From NCBI GenBank assembly GCA_030696045.1, contig JAUYNO010000086.1:1-64000 (forward strand): a stretch of DNA of 64,000 nucleotides, written 5' to 3'. Below the pieces are notes generated by a model. It searched no databases and had not been told where the DNA came from. It saw only the letters and a list, made by a program, of their open reading frames with translations. Made by a program: the position numbers and the translations under genes. This document shows positions 18,597 to 28,900 of the stretch, one piece after another (position 1 is the first letter of the stretch; the number at the start of each line of letters is the position of its first letter). Origin of the DNA: Stagnimonas sp. Lineage in GTDB: Bacteria; Pseudomonadota; Gammaproteobacteria; Nevskiales; Nevskiaceae.

Positions 18597-19481
18597 TCAC
18601 GCACGCAGCGGCCTGCGATCGAAGATGCCGATCACCGGCGCACCGTGCGCGCGCAAGACCGGCTCGATTTCGCGGAACAGAGCGTGATAGCGATAGAACG
18701 GCACGCGGGGAAACGCGTGGTGGACCGAGTGCAGGTTCTGCCCGAGCCAGAACCACTCGAGAGGTTTCATCCAGACCGGCATGATCAGGCTGTTGGTGTT
18801 GCGATAGCGCGCCGGCTCTTCGTACGGCAGGTGCGGGCGGTAGGCGAACCAGTAGGCGGTGAAGAAGGCGCCGGCCAGATAGCCTGCGACCAGCAGCACG
18901 AGGGTAGCCGCGGCCGGGATCAGCGCCAGGAAAGCCAGGCGCCAACCGATCGCCAGCGTCACTTCGGCGAAGTAGATGGCACGCTCGCGCTGCGGCGCCG
19001 TCGCCCAGTGGTCGCGGAACAGGAAGGTGTTCTGCGTCCACAGGAATTTGAACCCGCAGGCGATGAAGGCCAGAAATCCGTGACGCATGCCGCTGACGAC
19101 GTAGTCCGGGTCCTTGTCCGGCTGGTTGGTATAGCGATGGTGGGTGAAGTGCTCCACCTTGTGCGTGGAGTAGGGAACCATGATCAGCGGCGCGACGAGG
19201 TAGCCGCAGAGATCGTTGAGCCATTGCAGCCGATCGCGGCCGCCGTGGATGTTGCCGTGGGCGGCCTCGTGCAGCGGCGTGTACGACATATAGGTCAGCG
19301 CGGCATAGATCAGTGTCGCTGCCCACAGCGGAGCCAAACCGGCCGCGAACAGCCAGAGGTTGGCAACAAAGGCGCTCAGCACGAGCGCCACCAGGATGAC
19401 CGTCGGCCACGCCAGCCCGCCCGTATACTCCTTCGAGATGGCGATGGCCTGCTTGTTCAGCGCGTTCAGATCCTGCTCCAT
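18597..19481 (-). CDS. Membrane fatty acid desaturase / hydroxylase family protein
   Basis: A 294-residue integral membrane di-iron enzyme. Histidine boxes are HEAAH near residue 72, HFTHHRYTN near 110, and HSVHHAF near 255. The hydrophobic segments around residues 25-65, 88-105 and 175-215 fit the family topology. It resembles the fatty acid desaturase/beta-carotene hydroxylase superfamily; the position at which it oxidises its substrate is unknown. It is divergent from an AraC-type regulator across a 129-base gap with a GCCGGC-type dyad, so control by that regulator is likely. About 195 bases downstream hold nothing recognisable. Confidence 0.87.
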   Translation of the reverse strand: MEQDLNALNKQAIAISKEYTGGLAWPTVILVALVLSAFVANLWLFAAGLAPLWAATLIYAALTYMSYTPLHEAAHGNIHGGRDRLQWLNDLCGYLVAPLIMVPYSTHKVEHFTHHRYTNQPDKDPDYVVSGMRHGFLAFIACGFKFLWTQNTFLFRDHWATAPQRERAIYFAEVTLAIGWRLAFLALIPAAATLVLLVAGYLAGAFFTAYWFAYRPHLPYEEPARYRNTNSLIMPVWMKPLEWFWLGQNLHSVHHAFPRVPFYRYHALFREIEPVLRAHGAPVIGIFDRRPLRA

Positions 19482-19610
19482 GGGTCACTCCGAGCTCATA
19501 TTGTCGAGCCTCCAATTTAGGTGCCGCCTGCGACTAGCGACAGCGCATTGCCGGCCTTCGGCAGGGCATATCCGGCCAGGTAGAGGAGCGGAGTACCTCC
19601 GATAGAAGGC

Positions 19611-20636
19611 ATGTCAGCGCAGACGAGTGTTCTACATCCGGTCGCCATTGCTCAGGTGATGGTCAACTTCGCGGCGCGTTACGGCGTCGACGCGGAGGCT
19701 TGTCTGCTTGGTACTGACATCACCGCGGCACAGCTGCGCGACGCGGAGGCGCTGATTTCGCGCGAGCAGGAAATGCGCCTGATCGAGAACCTGATCCTGG
19801 CGCTGCCGCAGGTGCCGGCGCTGGGCTTCGAACTGGGTATGCAATACAACGTTGCTACGTTCGGCATCTGGGGATTCGCGCTGCGCACGAGTCGCACGCT
19901 GCGCGAGGCGCTCGAGCGATCCCTGCGTTACCTGCCACTGAGCACGGCCTACTGTCGATTTTGGTCGGTGATCGACGAACGCGAGTTCGCCTTTTGCGCC
20001 GATCCCGGCGCCATTCCGCAGCACCTGCGCCAGTTCCTGCTGGAGCGCGATACCGGCACAGCGGTCAATCTCCTCAAGGAACTCAGCCTGTCCGGTATTC
20101 GTCCGCGAGGACTGGAGTATGAAGGGCCGGCGCCGGCGCACGCCGCGCGCATCGAGGCCTTGTGCGGCATTGCACCGCGCTATGGCGGTGCTCGCAACGC
20201 CATCGTGCTGCGGCGGGAGGATGCCGAGATCCCGTTGCCGATGTACGACGCCCACCTGGCGCGCCTGCTGGAGGACCAGTGTCGCGCCCAACTCAAGCGG
20301 CGCCAGGTCAGCGGCGTGACCGGTCAGGTCCGCCAGCTCATCTTGGGGCCGCTGGGCCTGGTCGCGTCGATCGAAGATGTCGCGCAGCACACAGCCATGG
20401 CGCCGCGCAGCCTGCGGCGCAAGCTCGAAGAAGAAGGCACCAGCTTCCGTGACCTCGTCGAAGCAGAGCGTCGGCAGTTGGCCGTGCAGCTGCTGCAAGG
20501 CACCCAGATGAAGCTCGACGAGATCGCGCTGCAGCTGGGCTACGGAGACACGGCCAGCTTCACCCGTGCGTTCCGGCGGTGGTTCGGGCAGGCACCGGGG
20601 GAGTACCGAAAGCTGTCGAGAAAGTTGAATCGCTAA
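19611..20636 (+). CDS. AraC-family regulator with arabinose-binding-type N-terminal domain
   Basis: A 341-residue regulator. The N-terminal about 190 residues match the PF12625-type domain (FELGMQYNVATFGIWGFALRTSRTLREAL) found in regulators of lipid and long-chain metabolism genes. The C-terminus has two helix-turn-helix motifs: SIEDVAQHTAMAPRSLRRKLEEEG and DEIALQLGYGDTASFTRAFRRWFG, the AraC signature. It is divergent from the desaturase gene, so it probably controls desaturation. A strong candidate ribosome site lies in the upstream GGTAGAGGAG stretch. Confidence 0.9.
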   Translation: MSAQTSVLHPVAIAQVMVNFAARYGVDAEACLLGTDITAAQLRDAEALISREQEMRLIENLILALPQVPALGFELGMQYNVATFGIWGFALRTSRTLREALERSLRYLPLSTAYCRFWSVIDEREFAFCADPGAIPQHLRQFLLERDTGTAVNLLKELSLSGIRPRGLEYEGPAPAHAARIEALCGIAPRYGGARNAIVLRREDAEIPLPMYDAHLARLLEDQCRAQLKRRQVSGVTGQVRQLILGPLGLVASIEDVAQHTAMAPRSLRRKLEEEGTSFRDLVEAERRQLAVQLLQGTQMKLDEIALQLGYGDTASFTRAFRRWFGQAPGEYRKLSRKLNR

Positions 20637-21015
20637 GCTGAAGGCTGCTCAAGGCCGACCAAACCAGTCTCGATGACCGGTCGAACGCTGCCAATGGCAC
20701 AAAGGCGGAGGCGGCAATCCGTAAAAGCGAGCCTTCGCGAATGACCGCTTCGCGGCGTTCAGTCCTGCTTGTCGGCCGGCAGGAACGGGCTGAAAGCCGA
20801 CCCCATCCATCGGGTGTGCTTTCATCTGGTTCCCTATGCTTCGCTTGGAGACGTCTGCTGCCTGGTGCACAAGCAAGGAAAAGTGACTCCCGCAGTAGGC
20901 GACCCCGCTCAACTCACGGATAGCACCCGAGCCAAGCGCCGCAGCGCGGCAAAGTCGCCGGGTCAGCGACACTGCCCCCCCTGCAGCGCAAACGACGCGG
21001 CCCACAGCACCTCGC
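20637..21015. other. Intergenic region of about 380 bases, no supported gene
   Basis: Between the AraC gene and the convergent hydrolase. A 118-codon minus-strand open frame exists, but it has no recognisable domain, no ribosome site and repeat-like composition (for example a GTCTCGATGACCGGTCGAAC stretch typical of scattered non-coding repeats). I see no terminator with a T-run and no RNA gene. Confidence 0.4.
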
Positions 21016-21819
21016 TCAGGCCTGCAGCCCCGCCAGCCAATCCCGCGCCAGCGCGATCAGCTCCTCGCGCGTCCGTCGTCGGGTCAGCGTGTGGTCCGAA
21101 TGCGGCAGGAACCAAAGCTTGGCGTAGCCGCGCAGCTGCGGGAACACGTCCAGCAGCTGGTCGCGATAGGCGTATTCGTACTCGACGTCGCCGGTGTAGA
21201 CGAAGGCCAGGTGCATGCCGCGCTCCAGCATGCGCTGGTAGTCGGCGCCGGCCTCGGCCCGGGGCGGATAGCGGAACAGGCCCATGCTCACCCCGGCGGG
21301 GGCCGTCGACTGGGTCGGGCGCCCATGCCGTAGACGACGCCAGATCTTCTCCGGCTGGCACAGGCGGCGCCAGGCGCGGATCAACCGGAACTTGCGGGTG
21401 GGGTAGGCGTAGCCGTCGATGAACAGGGCGCCGGCGACGCGGCTGTCGCTGGCGGCGAACTGATGGGCGTCGTGGGCGCCCGAGCAGAGGCCGATCAGCA
21501 CGAATTCCGGCCCCAGCCGGCGCGCGGTCAGGGCCTCGGCCGCCGCCTTCAGGTCGGCCTGGGCCGAGGCCGCCTGTCCGGGCGCGGGGTCGCTGTCGCC
21601 GAGGCCGGCGATGTCGAAGCGCAGGCTGGCGTAGCCGGCGGCGGCCAGGGCGCGGGCGATCTGCACATGCAGGCGATTGGGGCCGACGCGATGCTCCAGG
21701 CCGGTGTTGGGAATGATGACGGTGGGCTGACCCGGGAGCTGGCGCGCGGGCACGGTGACGATGCCGAGCAGACGGCCCTGCTCGCCGAAGCGGATCGGTG
21801 TTTCCCTCAGCGTAGCCAT
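21016..21819 (-). CDS. Alpha/beta hydrolase, exosortase-associated hydrolase 1-like, Cys nucleophile
   Basis: A 267-residue alpha/beta hydrolase. GLCSG at residues 110-114 is the nucleophile elbow, so the expected nucleophile is Cys112, as in dienelactone hydrolases, rather than Ser. SLRFDIAGLGDSD near residue 65 is the conserved strand-4 block, and PHSDHTLTRRRT near 240 supplies the catalytic His. The GLC-x-G elbow resembles 'hydrolase 1' of exosortase A gene sets, but no exosortase or EPS gene is nearby. Its start overlaps the upstream hydrolase gene by 13 bases and it ends the NRPS/PKS operon. A role in release or tailoring of the product is inferred. Confidence 0.78.
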   Translation of the reverse strand: MATLRETPIRFGEQGRLLGIVTVPARQLPGQPTVIIPNTGLEHRVGPNRLHVQIARALAAAGYASLRFDIAGLGDSDPAPGQAASAQADLKAAAEALTARRLGPEFVLIGLCSGAHDAHQFAASDSRVAGALFIDGYAYPTRKFRLIRAWRRLCQPEKIWRRLRHGRPTQSTAPAGVSMGLFRYPPRAEAGADYQRMLERGMHLAFVYTGDVEYEYAYRDQLLDVFPQLRGYAKLWFLPHSDHTLTRRRTREELIALARDWLAGLQA

Positions 21820-22568
21820 GTGACTAGCTTCTCGGTCAGCTGCTGGCTGGCCTTGACCGCCAGCCAGGGCGAGCCGATCCAGTACTCGTCGTGCCAGTGC
21901 GAGGGCTCGTCCAGACTCAGCGGCTCGGCGCCCGTGGGGCGCGCCACCGCGTGGTCGCTGCTGTGCACCCAGAGCTGCCCGGGTCTGGCCATCGGCGCCG
22001 GCAGGGCGCTCACGGCCTCGGCCAGGGCCGGCGGCCAGGCGTGGCCGCAGAGTTCGTTGTCGGCGCGCTGGATCAGCTGGGCGCTGCGGCTGCGACGCTG
22101 GGCCTTGATCCGGTCCCGGCCCTGATCGAGGGCACGCATCAACTCGACATAGTCGGCCCCGCTGGCGGGACAGTCCCAGAGGATCTGGGCGTCGGCCTTG
22201 AGACCCTGGCGGATCGCCGCCTCCGCCAGCAGGGCGCCAAAGCGCAGGCCCAGCACGGCCAGGCGCGGGCAGCCCGACAGCGCGCGCAACTCTGCAGCCG
22301 CCGTGGCCAGGTCTTCGAGCCAGTGTTCGAGCCGGGAGTCGAGCGCCATGCCCTCGGAATCGCCGGTACCGGAATAGTCGAAGCGCAGGCTTTCGAAGCC
22401 GGTGGCGGCCAGCCGGGTCGCCAGGGTTCGCAGGCCTCGGTAACAGCGCATGTACTCCGGCCCCCAGGACGGACAGATCAGCACCGCCGTCTGCCGCGCC
22501 ACGCCGGTGGGGGCATGGCGCTGTCCGAACAGGGGGCGCTGGCTGCGTCCGAAGTAGAAGGGTTCCAT
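21807..22568 (-). CDS. Alpha/beta hydrolase-like protein lacking the usual nucleophile (exosortase hydrolase 2-like)
   Basis: A 253-residue alpha/beta fold protein. VLICPSWGPEYMRCYRGLRTLA near residue 30 and SLRFDYSGTGDSEG near 62 are conserved blocks of the exosortase-associated 'hydrolase 2' type. The elbow reads GLRFG (residues 107-111), with Arg109 in the nucleophile position, so it may not be a standard hydrolase. It lies 33 bases after the C-A-PCP gene and overlaps the next hydrolase. An acyltransferase or scaffold function is possible. Confidence 0.72.
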   Translation of the reverse strand: MEPFYFGRSQRPLFGQRHAPTGVARQTAVLICPSWGPEYMRCYRGLRTLATRLAATGFESLRFDYSGTGDSEGMALDSRLEHWLEDLATAAAELRALSGCPRLAVLGLRFGALLAEAAIRQGLKADAQILWDCPASGADYVELMRALDQGRDRIKAQRRSRSAQLIQRADNELCGHAWPPALAEAVSALPAPMARPGQLWVHSSDHAVARPTGAEPLSLDEPSHWHDEYWIGSPWLAVKASQQLTEKLVTWLR

Positions 22569-22601
22569 CGCTCTGGATTGGTTCCGTGCCAGTGCCCCGC
22601 G

Positions 22602-25600
22602 CTAAGTCTTGCCGAACAACCGCGCCCAGAACCCCGGCCGCTTCGGTTCCGGCGCCTTGCTCGGAATCCGCAGCTCGGCCGGGCGCGGGCTGTCGGCCGG
22701 AACCGGCGGCGGCTCGGGCGGCGGTTCGATCAGCCGGTCTTCGCAGGACTTTGCGATCAGGGCCAGCGGGTCCATCAGCAGGCGGCGCAGCGGCACCACG
22801 GCACCGTGCTCGCGGCGCAGCTGGCCGGCGACCTGGGCCGCCAGCAGCGAGTGGCCGCCGAGATCGAAGAAGCGATCATCGACGCCGATGCCGGACACGC
22901 CCAGCACCTGCTGCCAGATCTCGGCGATGCGGCGCTCGGCATAGCTGCGCGGCGGCGTCTTGGGCGCGGCGGCTTCGGCGAGCCCGGCGAAGGGATCGGG
23001 CAGGGCCTTGCGGTCGAGCTTGCCGTTGGGCAGGCGCGGCAGCGCCGGCAGATCGACGAAGCTCTGCGGAATCATGTAGGGCGGCAGCAGCTCGCGCAGG
23101 TGCTGGCGCAGTTCGCTGAGCGTGGCCTGGGCGCCTTCCTTGAGCGCCACGTAGGCGACCAGCCGGGCGTCGCCGGCGGCGCGCTCGCGCACCAGCACGG
23201 CGGATTCCGCCACCGCCGGATACTGCGACAGCTCGTACTCGATCTCGCCCAGTTCGATGCGATAGCCGCGCAGCTTGACCTGGAAGTCGATGCGGCCCAG
23301 GCACTCCAGCTGACCGTCGCGGCCCCATTTGGCGAGATCGCCGCTGCGGTACATGCGGGCGCCGGGGACCGTGCTGTAGGGGTCGCGCTGGAAGCGCTCA
23401 TCGGTCAGCTCGGGGCGGGCGTGATAGCCGATGGCCACGCCCCGGCCGCCGATCCAGAGTTCGCCGACCGCACCCTGCGGCAGCGGCTGGCCGCGCGGGT
23501 CCAGCACATAGCAGCGGGTGTTGGCGATCGGCCGGCCGATGGCGATGCGGGTCGGATCGGTGACCCGGCTTGCGGTGCTCCACACCGTGGTCTCGGTCGG
23601 GCCGTAGAGGTTCCACAGCGCGCCGACCCGGGGCAGCAGGGCCTCGGCCAGCTCGCGCGGCAGCGGCTCGCCGCCGCTGTAGGCGCGAAAGCCCGGCGCG
23701 CCCGGCCAGCCGGCCGCCAGCAGCAGCCGCCAGGTCGAGGGCGTGGCCTGCAGAGTGTTGGCGCGGCTGCGCGCCAGCTCGGCCTTCAGCAGTTCGCCGT
23801 CGGCGGCGGTGTCGCGGTCGGCGATCACCACGGTCGCGCCCACGGTCAGTGGCAGGAACAGCTCCAGGCCGGCGATATCGAAGGACACCGTGGTCACCGC
23901 CAGCAGGCAGTCGCCGGCCGACAGACCGGGCTGCTCGGCCATGCTGGCGAGGAAGTTGACCAGGTTGCGGTGGCTGACCACCACGCCCTTGGGCTTGCCG
24001 GTGGAGCCGGAGGTGTAGATGACATAGGCCGGGGCATCGGCCGGCACCGGCGGCAGCGTCGGCACCGGGGCGGGCCCGATGTCCTCCAGCAGCAGCGCCG
24101 GCAGGCTCAGCGGCGGCAGCCGGGGCCGGGTGGCGCGGTCGCTCAGTACCAGCACGGCGCCGGAGTCCTGCAGGTAGTAGGCGAGCCGGTCGGCCGGGAA
24201 CTCCGGGTCCAGCGGCAGATAGGCGGCGCCGGTCTTGAGGATGCCCAGCAGGGCGGCCGGCAGCTCCAGCCCGCGTTGCAGCGCCAGCGCCACGTAGCGG
24301 CCGGGGGCCGCACCCTGCTGGACCAGCTCGGCGGCGATCTGGTTGGCGCGAGCCTCCAACTCGGCATAGCTCTGCTGCTGGTCCTGGTAGCGCACGGCGA
24401 TGCTCTGCGGATTGCGCGCGGCCGCCAGTTCGATCCGGGTGTGCAGGCCGCCGGGAGGGATCGGTCGCTCGGTGCGATTGGGCAGGTCCAGCACCCGCTC
24501 GCGCTCGGCCTCGCTCAGCAGCGGCACCCGCGCCAGCGGCATCGCCGGGTCGGCGACCAGGCCGCGCAGCAGCACCTCGAAGCGGTCCATCCAGGCTTCC
24601 AGCGTCGCCGGCTCGAACAGGGCGCTGTTGTAGGCGCATTCGAAGGTCAGCGTGCTGCCGTCGTCGACGGCATTGACGAACAGTTCGAAGTTCTCGTACT
24701 CGCGGTTCAGGCTGCGGTAGGCCACCGCCACGCCCTGGGGCGAGATCGGATCGTTGCGAACGTCGATGTTGAACACCACCGGCACCAGCGGCGGCCGGCC
24801 CGGGTCGCGCGCGATCTTCAGCTTGGGCAGCAGGCTGCCGAAGCTGAAGCGCTGGTGCTCGAAGGCGTCGAGCAGCACGCCGCGGGTGTCCTTCAGATAG
24901 TCGGCGAAGGGCAGGTCGGCGGCCGGGCGCAGGCGCAGCGGCAGCAGGTTCACCGCATGGCCGACCAGGCCGTTCTTGCCCAGGTAGGACTGCGCGGCAG
25001 CAGCCAGGCCCACCACCAGATCCTCGGCGCCACTGAGCCGGTGCAGCAGCACGCCGAAGGCCGCCAGGGTGGTGGCGACCAGACTGGCGCCGTTGGCACT
25101 GCCCACCCGCCGCAGCGCCGCCACCAGTTGCGGATCGAGTCGGCGGTCGACCCGGGCGCCAGCGAAGCTGCGGTCGCTGTTGCGCGGCCGGTCGGCGGGC
25201 AGCTCGAAACTGGGCAGGCTGTCCTGGAACTGCGCGAGCCAGTACTGCTCGGTGGCGTGGCCTTCCTCGCTCTGACGCCAGGCCGCCTCGTCACGGGCGA
25301 AGGCGCAGTAGCTCAGCGCCGGCGCCAGGGGCGGCCCAGCCTTGCCGCTCTTGGCGTCGTAGAGCGCGGCGATGTTCTGGTAGATCTCCGCCGCGCTCCA
25401 GCCATCGACCACGATGTGGTGGGCGACGAAGAACACCCGGTGCTCGCTGGGCCCGAGCTTGACGATGCTGACCCGCAGCAGCGGCCCCTGTTCCAGATCG
25501 AAGCGGCTTTGCACCGCCTCGCGGCGCAGGCCTTGCAGCACCAGCCTGCGCTCGTCGGCGCCGAAGCTGCTGAGGTCGCGGATGGGGACTTCGAGCGCCA

Positions 25601-25940
25601 GCTCGGCGCGGATGCAGAGCCACTCGCCGTCGGGGCTGAAGCAGGCGCGCAGCGCTTCGTGGCGCTGCACCACTTCGCGCCAGCAGTCGGCCAGGCGCTG
25701 GGCGTCGACCGGGCCATGCCAGGTGATCTCGCTGGCCTCGTTGTAGGCGAGGGTGGCCAGCTCGTCCATCTGACAGGCCAGCCAGATCTCGCGCTGCGAC
25801 TCGGTGATCGGCGCCACCGCGCTCAGCGCCGGGCCGGCGAAGGGATCGTGGTCGATGGCCTTGAGTTCGACCCGGGCGTTGATGGCCGGGACATAGCCCG
25901 GTTCGGCGGCGACGGCTGCCTTCTTCACGGGGGTACTCAC
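22602..25940 (-). CDS. Nonribosomal peptide synthetase module C-A-PCP
   Basis: A 1112-residue module. The condensation domain (about residues 45-480) has AHHIVVDGWS near residue 173, the active HHxxxDG motif. The adenylation domain (about 500-980) has YIYTSGSTGKPKG-type A3, SFDIAGLELF, LYGPTETTVW, and NGKLDRKAL with the A10 Lys. Read against the PheA pocket, the specificity residues are D, I, L, Q, Y, G, L, V, W, close to glycine-type codes (D-I-L-Q-L-G-x-x-W); this was read by eye. The carrier domain (about 1000-1070) has DLGGHSLLAAQ. There is no thioesterase, only a Pro-rich tail ending FWARLFGKT. The GTG start at 25940 overlaps the previous stop (GTGA). It probably adds the last building block. 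Confidence 0.92.
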   Translation of the reverse strand: MSTPVKKAAVAAEPGYVPAINARVELKAIDHDPFAGPALSAVAPITESQREIWLACQMDELATLAYNEASEITWHGPVDAQRLADCWREVVQRHEALRACFSPDGEWLCIRAELALEVPIRDLSSFGADERRLVLQGLRREAVQSRFDLEQGPLLRVSIVKLGPSEHRVFFVAHHIVVDGWSAAEIYQNIAALYDAKSGKAGPPLAPALSYCAFARDEAAWRQSEEGHATEQYWLAQFQDSLPSFELPADRPRNSDRSFAGARVDRRLDPQLVAALRRVGSANGASLVATTLAAFGVLLHRLSGAEDLVVGLAAAAQSYLGKNGLVGHAVNLLPLRLRPAADLPFADYLKDTRGVLLDAFEHQRFSFGSLLPKLKIARDPGRPPLVPVVFNIDVRNDPISPQGVAVAYRSLNREYENFELFVNAVDDGSTLTFECAYNSALFEPATLEAWMDRFEVLLRGLVADPAMPLARVPLLSEAERERVLDLPNRTERPIPPGGLHTRIELAAARNPQSIAVRYQDQQQSYAELEARANQIAAELVQQGAAPGRYVALALQRGLELPAALLGILKTGAAYLPLDPEFPADRLAYYLQDSGAVLVLSDRATRPRLPPLSLPALLLEDIGPAPVPTLPPVPADAPAYVIYTSGSTGKPKGVVVSHRNLVNFLASMAEQPGLSAGDCLLAVTTVSFDIAGLELFLPLTVGATVVIADRDTAADGELLKAELARSRANTLQATPSTWRLLLAAGWPGAPGFRAYSGGEPLPRELAEALLPRVGALWNLYGPTETTVWSTASRVTDPTRIAIGRPIANTRCYVLDPRGQPLPQGAVGELWIGGRGVAIGYHARPELTDERFQRDPYSTVPGARMYRSGDLAKWGRDGQLECLGRIDFQVKLRGYRIELGEIEYELSQYPAVAESAVLVRERAAGDARLVAYVALKEGAQATLSELRQHLRELLPPYMIPQSFVDLPALPRLPNGKLDRKALPDPFAGLAEAAAPKTPPRSYAERRIAEIWQQVLGVSGIGVDDRFFDLGGHSLLAAQVAGQLRREHGAVVPLRRLLMDPLALIAKSCEDRLIEPPPEPPPVPADSPRPAELRIPSKAPEPKRPGFWARLFGKT

Positions 25941-28900
25941 GGCCGCGCTCCAATCTGCAGGTACTTCGATGCCCGCTCGGGGTCCGGCACGAACCAGGCC
26001 GGATTGCCCTGGGCGTCGCGACCCAGGCGGGCGCCCGGCAGCGGTGGCTGGTAGAAGATGCCGCCCGCCGCCTCGGCGTCGAAGCCGATCTTGACCGGCT
26101 CGCCGCGCCGGCCAAGCAGGCCGTCGCGCTGCATCGCCAGGATGGCGTCGCGGAAGATGCCCAGGAGCTGCTCCAACACCGGTTCGGTGTGGGCGGTGGT
26201 CATCACCTGCACGCGGCCGTCGTAGGTGTGCAGGCCGCGTTCGCGCAGGTAGACCGCGAACAGTTCCTGGAACGGTTCGTCCTGGGTCCATTCCAGCCGG
26301 AAGGTGCTGCTGAAATGCGGGAAACGCAGCGGCGCGCCGGTGTCGCGGCAGAGCGCCTCCAGGCGCTCGACGAAAGCGCTGGTGCGCTGGGCCAGCGTGG
26401 CTTGCAGCCCGGGGTTGGCGTCGAGATGGCGCAACACCGCCAATACCGCCGCCATCACCAGCGGATGCCGCACGAAGGTGCCGGCGAAGTAGGTGACGCC
26501 GGCTTCCGGCACCGAGCCGTCGCCGAACTGCCAGCCGCCGCCGTCGAGCGCGTCCATGAACCGCGCCTTGCCGGCCACCGCACCCACCGGCAGGCCGCCG
26601 CCGAATACCTTGCCGTAGCTGGCGAGGTCGGCCTGCACGCCGAAGTATTCCTGGGCGCCGCCGGGTGCTGCGCGGAAGCCGCTGATGACCTCGTCCATGA
26701 TGAAGGCGTAGCCACTGGCGTCGGCCAGGCGCCGGCACTCGTGCAGGAATTCGCGCGGCTGCAGGTCCATGTTGCGCGACTGCACCGGCTCCACCATCAC
26801 GGCGGCAATCTCGTCGGCGCGGGCGGCGATGATCTCCAGCGATTTCGGATCGCCGTAGTCGAGGATCAGGGTCGAGGCGGTGTTGGTGAAGGGAATGCCG
26901 CCGGCGGCCGGCACGCCACGGCCCTTGGGCCCGGGGCGGACGATGGCCTCGTCCTGGATGCCGTGGTAGTCGCCGTTGAAGCTCACCACCAGGTCGCGGC
27001 CGGTGACGGTGCGGGCGCAGCGCACGGCGGCGGCGACCGCCTCCGAGCCGGTGTTGCAGAAGGCCACCCGCTGGTTGTGGCTCAGCTTGGTGAACAGCCG
27101 CGCTGCCTCGCCGATGAATTCCTGCACCGGGCCGACCTCGTAGCCGCGCTCGATCTGCTCGCGCAGGGCCTGGTCGACAAAGGCCGGCTTGTGGCCGAAC
27201 AGGGTCGCGCCGAAGCCGTTGACGGTGTCGATGTACTCGTTGCCATCGAGATCCCAGAGCTTCGCGCCCTCGGAACGGGTGGAGACGATGGGATACACCG
27301 TCTCCTTCCACAGCGGCCGGAAGCCGGACACCGTGCGCGGATCGGCGAAATAGACGCGGTGCTGCTGCGCCGAGGCCTTGGACTTGGCGGTGCGGGCGTT
27401 GTAGCGGGCGATCAGGGCGTCCAGGGATTTGCGCTGGCGCGGCGTCAGGGTTTCGCCGGCGGCCCGGGTGATGCGCACGGCGGCGCCGAAGGCCTTGGCC
27501 GGCGGTGCTGCGTCCGGCCCGCCATCGACGGGCGCCGCGACCGGTTCGGGCGCCTGGTTGCCATCGGGCGCGGGCGCCAGCGGCAGGCCGCTGGCGTGGG
27601 TCTTCAGATAGGCGCAGAGGCGGTCGAGCGTGCTCAGCTCTTCCATCAGCTGGCGGAACTTGAGTTCGAGCCGGAACTCGGCCTTCAGCCGCCCGGCAAC
27701 CTGGGTCAGCATCAGCGAGTCCATGCCCAGTTCCAGGAAGGACTTGTTGTCGTCCCCCGGGCCGAATTCCAGGCCGGTGATCCCGGTCAGCAGCTTCACG
27801 GCGCGGCCGCGCAGGGCGTCGGCGGGCGCGGCGGCACTGTCCTGCGCGCTGCTGGCGGCGGGCGCCAGCGCGGCGGCCTGCACCGCAGCCGGCAGCGCCG
27901 ACAGGCTGGGTTCGATCCAGTGCCGGTGGCGGGCGAAGGCATAGGTCGGCAGGCCGACGTGCTGGCGGGCGCCACCGTGCAGGGCGATCCAGTCCGGTTC
28001 GATGCCGGCGATCCACAGCCGCCCGAGCGCCTGCATCAGCTGTTCGTCGGCGGCGGCGCCTTCCTGCGCGGCGGCCGGCGCCGAGGACACCACGGTCGCC
28101 TTGCCGCCACCGAAGGCGCCGACCAGCTGCCGCAGCGGGCCGGACAGGGACTGCCCCGGGCCCACTTCCAGCAGGACCCGGCCCGGCTGCTTGAGCGCTT
28201 CGGCGACGGCGTCGGCGAAGCGCACGGTGCCGCGCAGCTGCCGCGCCCAGTAGCGCGGGTCGCGCGCCTGCTCGGCGGTGAGCGGCAGGCCGGTGGCGGT
28301 GGAGATGATCGGCCGCTGCGGCACCCCCCGGGGTACCGCCGCGACCTCGGCGGCGAAGGGTTCCAGCACCGCGTCCATCATCGAGGAATGGAAGGCGTGC
28401 GAGGTGTGCAGGCGGGCGGTGCCGATGTCGCGCGCCTTCAGGGTCGCCTCCAGCGCCTCGATGGCCGGCGTCGGCCCGGAGACGATGGTGGACGACGGCG
28501 AATTGACGGCGGCGATATCGACTTCGGCCGGCAGCAGCGCCCGCGCCCGGTCCTCGGGCAGGCGCAGCGCCAGCATCGAGCCCTCGGGCATTGCCTGCAT
28601 CAGCCGCGCCCGGGCCGCCAGCAGCTTGAGGGCATCGGCGTAGCTGAACACCCCGGCCAGGGTGCCGGCGACGAACTCGCCGACGCTATGGCCCAGCATC
28701 AGCGCCGGCCACAGACCCAGCGACTGCCAGAGCTTCGCCAGCGCATAGCTGGCGAGGAAGATCGCCGGCTGCGCCAGCGAGGTCTGGCGCAGGGTGTCGG
28801 CCGCCGCAGCCGCCTGGGTCGGCGGCGGGTACAGCAGGCTGCGCAGGTCCACGCCCAGCTCCGGCTGCAGCAGCGCGCAGCCCTCGTCGATCAGCGCCCG

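Noticed and set aside
20649-21005. A 118-codon minus-strand open frame between the AraC gene and the hydrolase
   Set aside because: No ribosome site, no recognisable domain, composition like a non-coding repeat. Not called as a gene.
21891-26054. A 1387-codon open frame on the plus strand opposite the C-A-PCP gene
   Set aside because: It is an antisense shadow of GC-rich coding sequence. The minus strand carries complete NRPS motifs; the plus-strand translation is low-complexity Arg/Ala/Gly text without domains.
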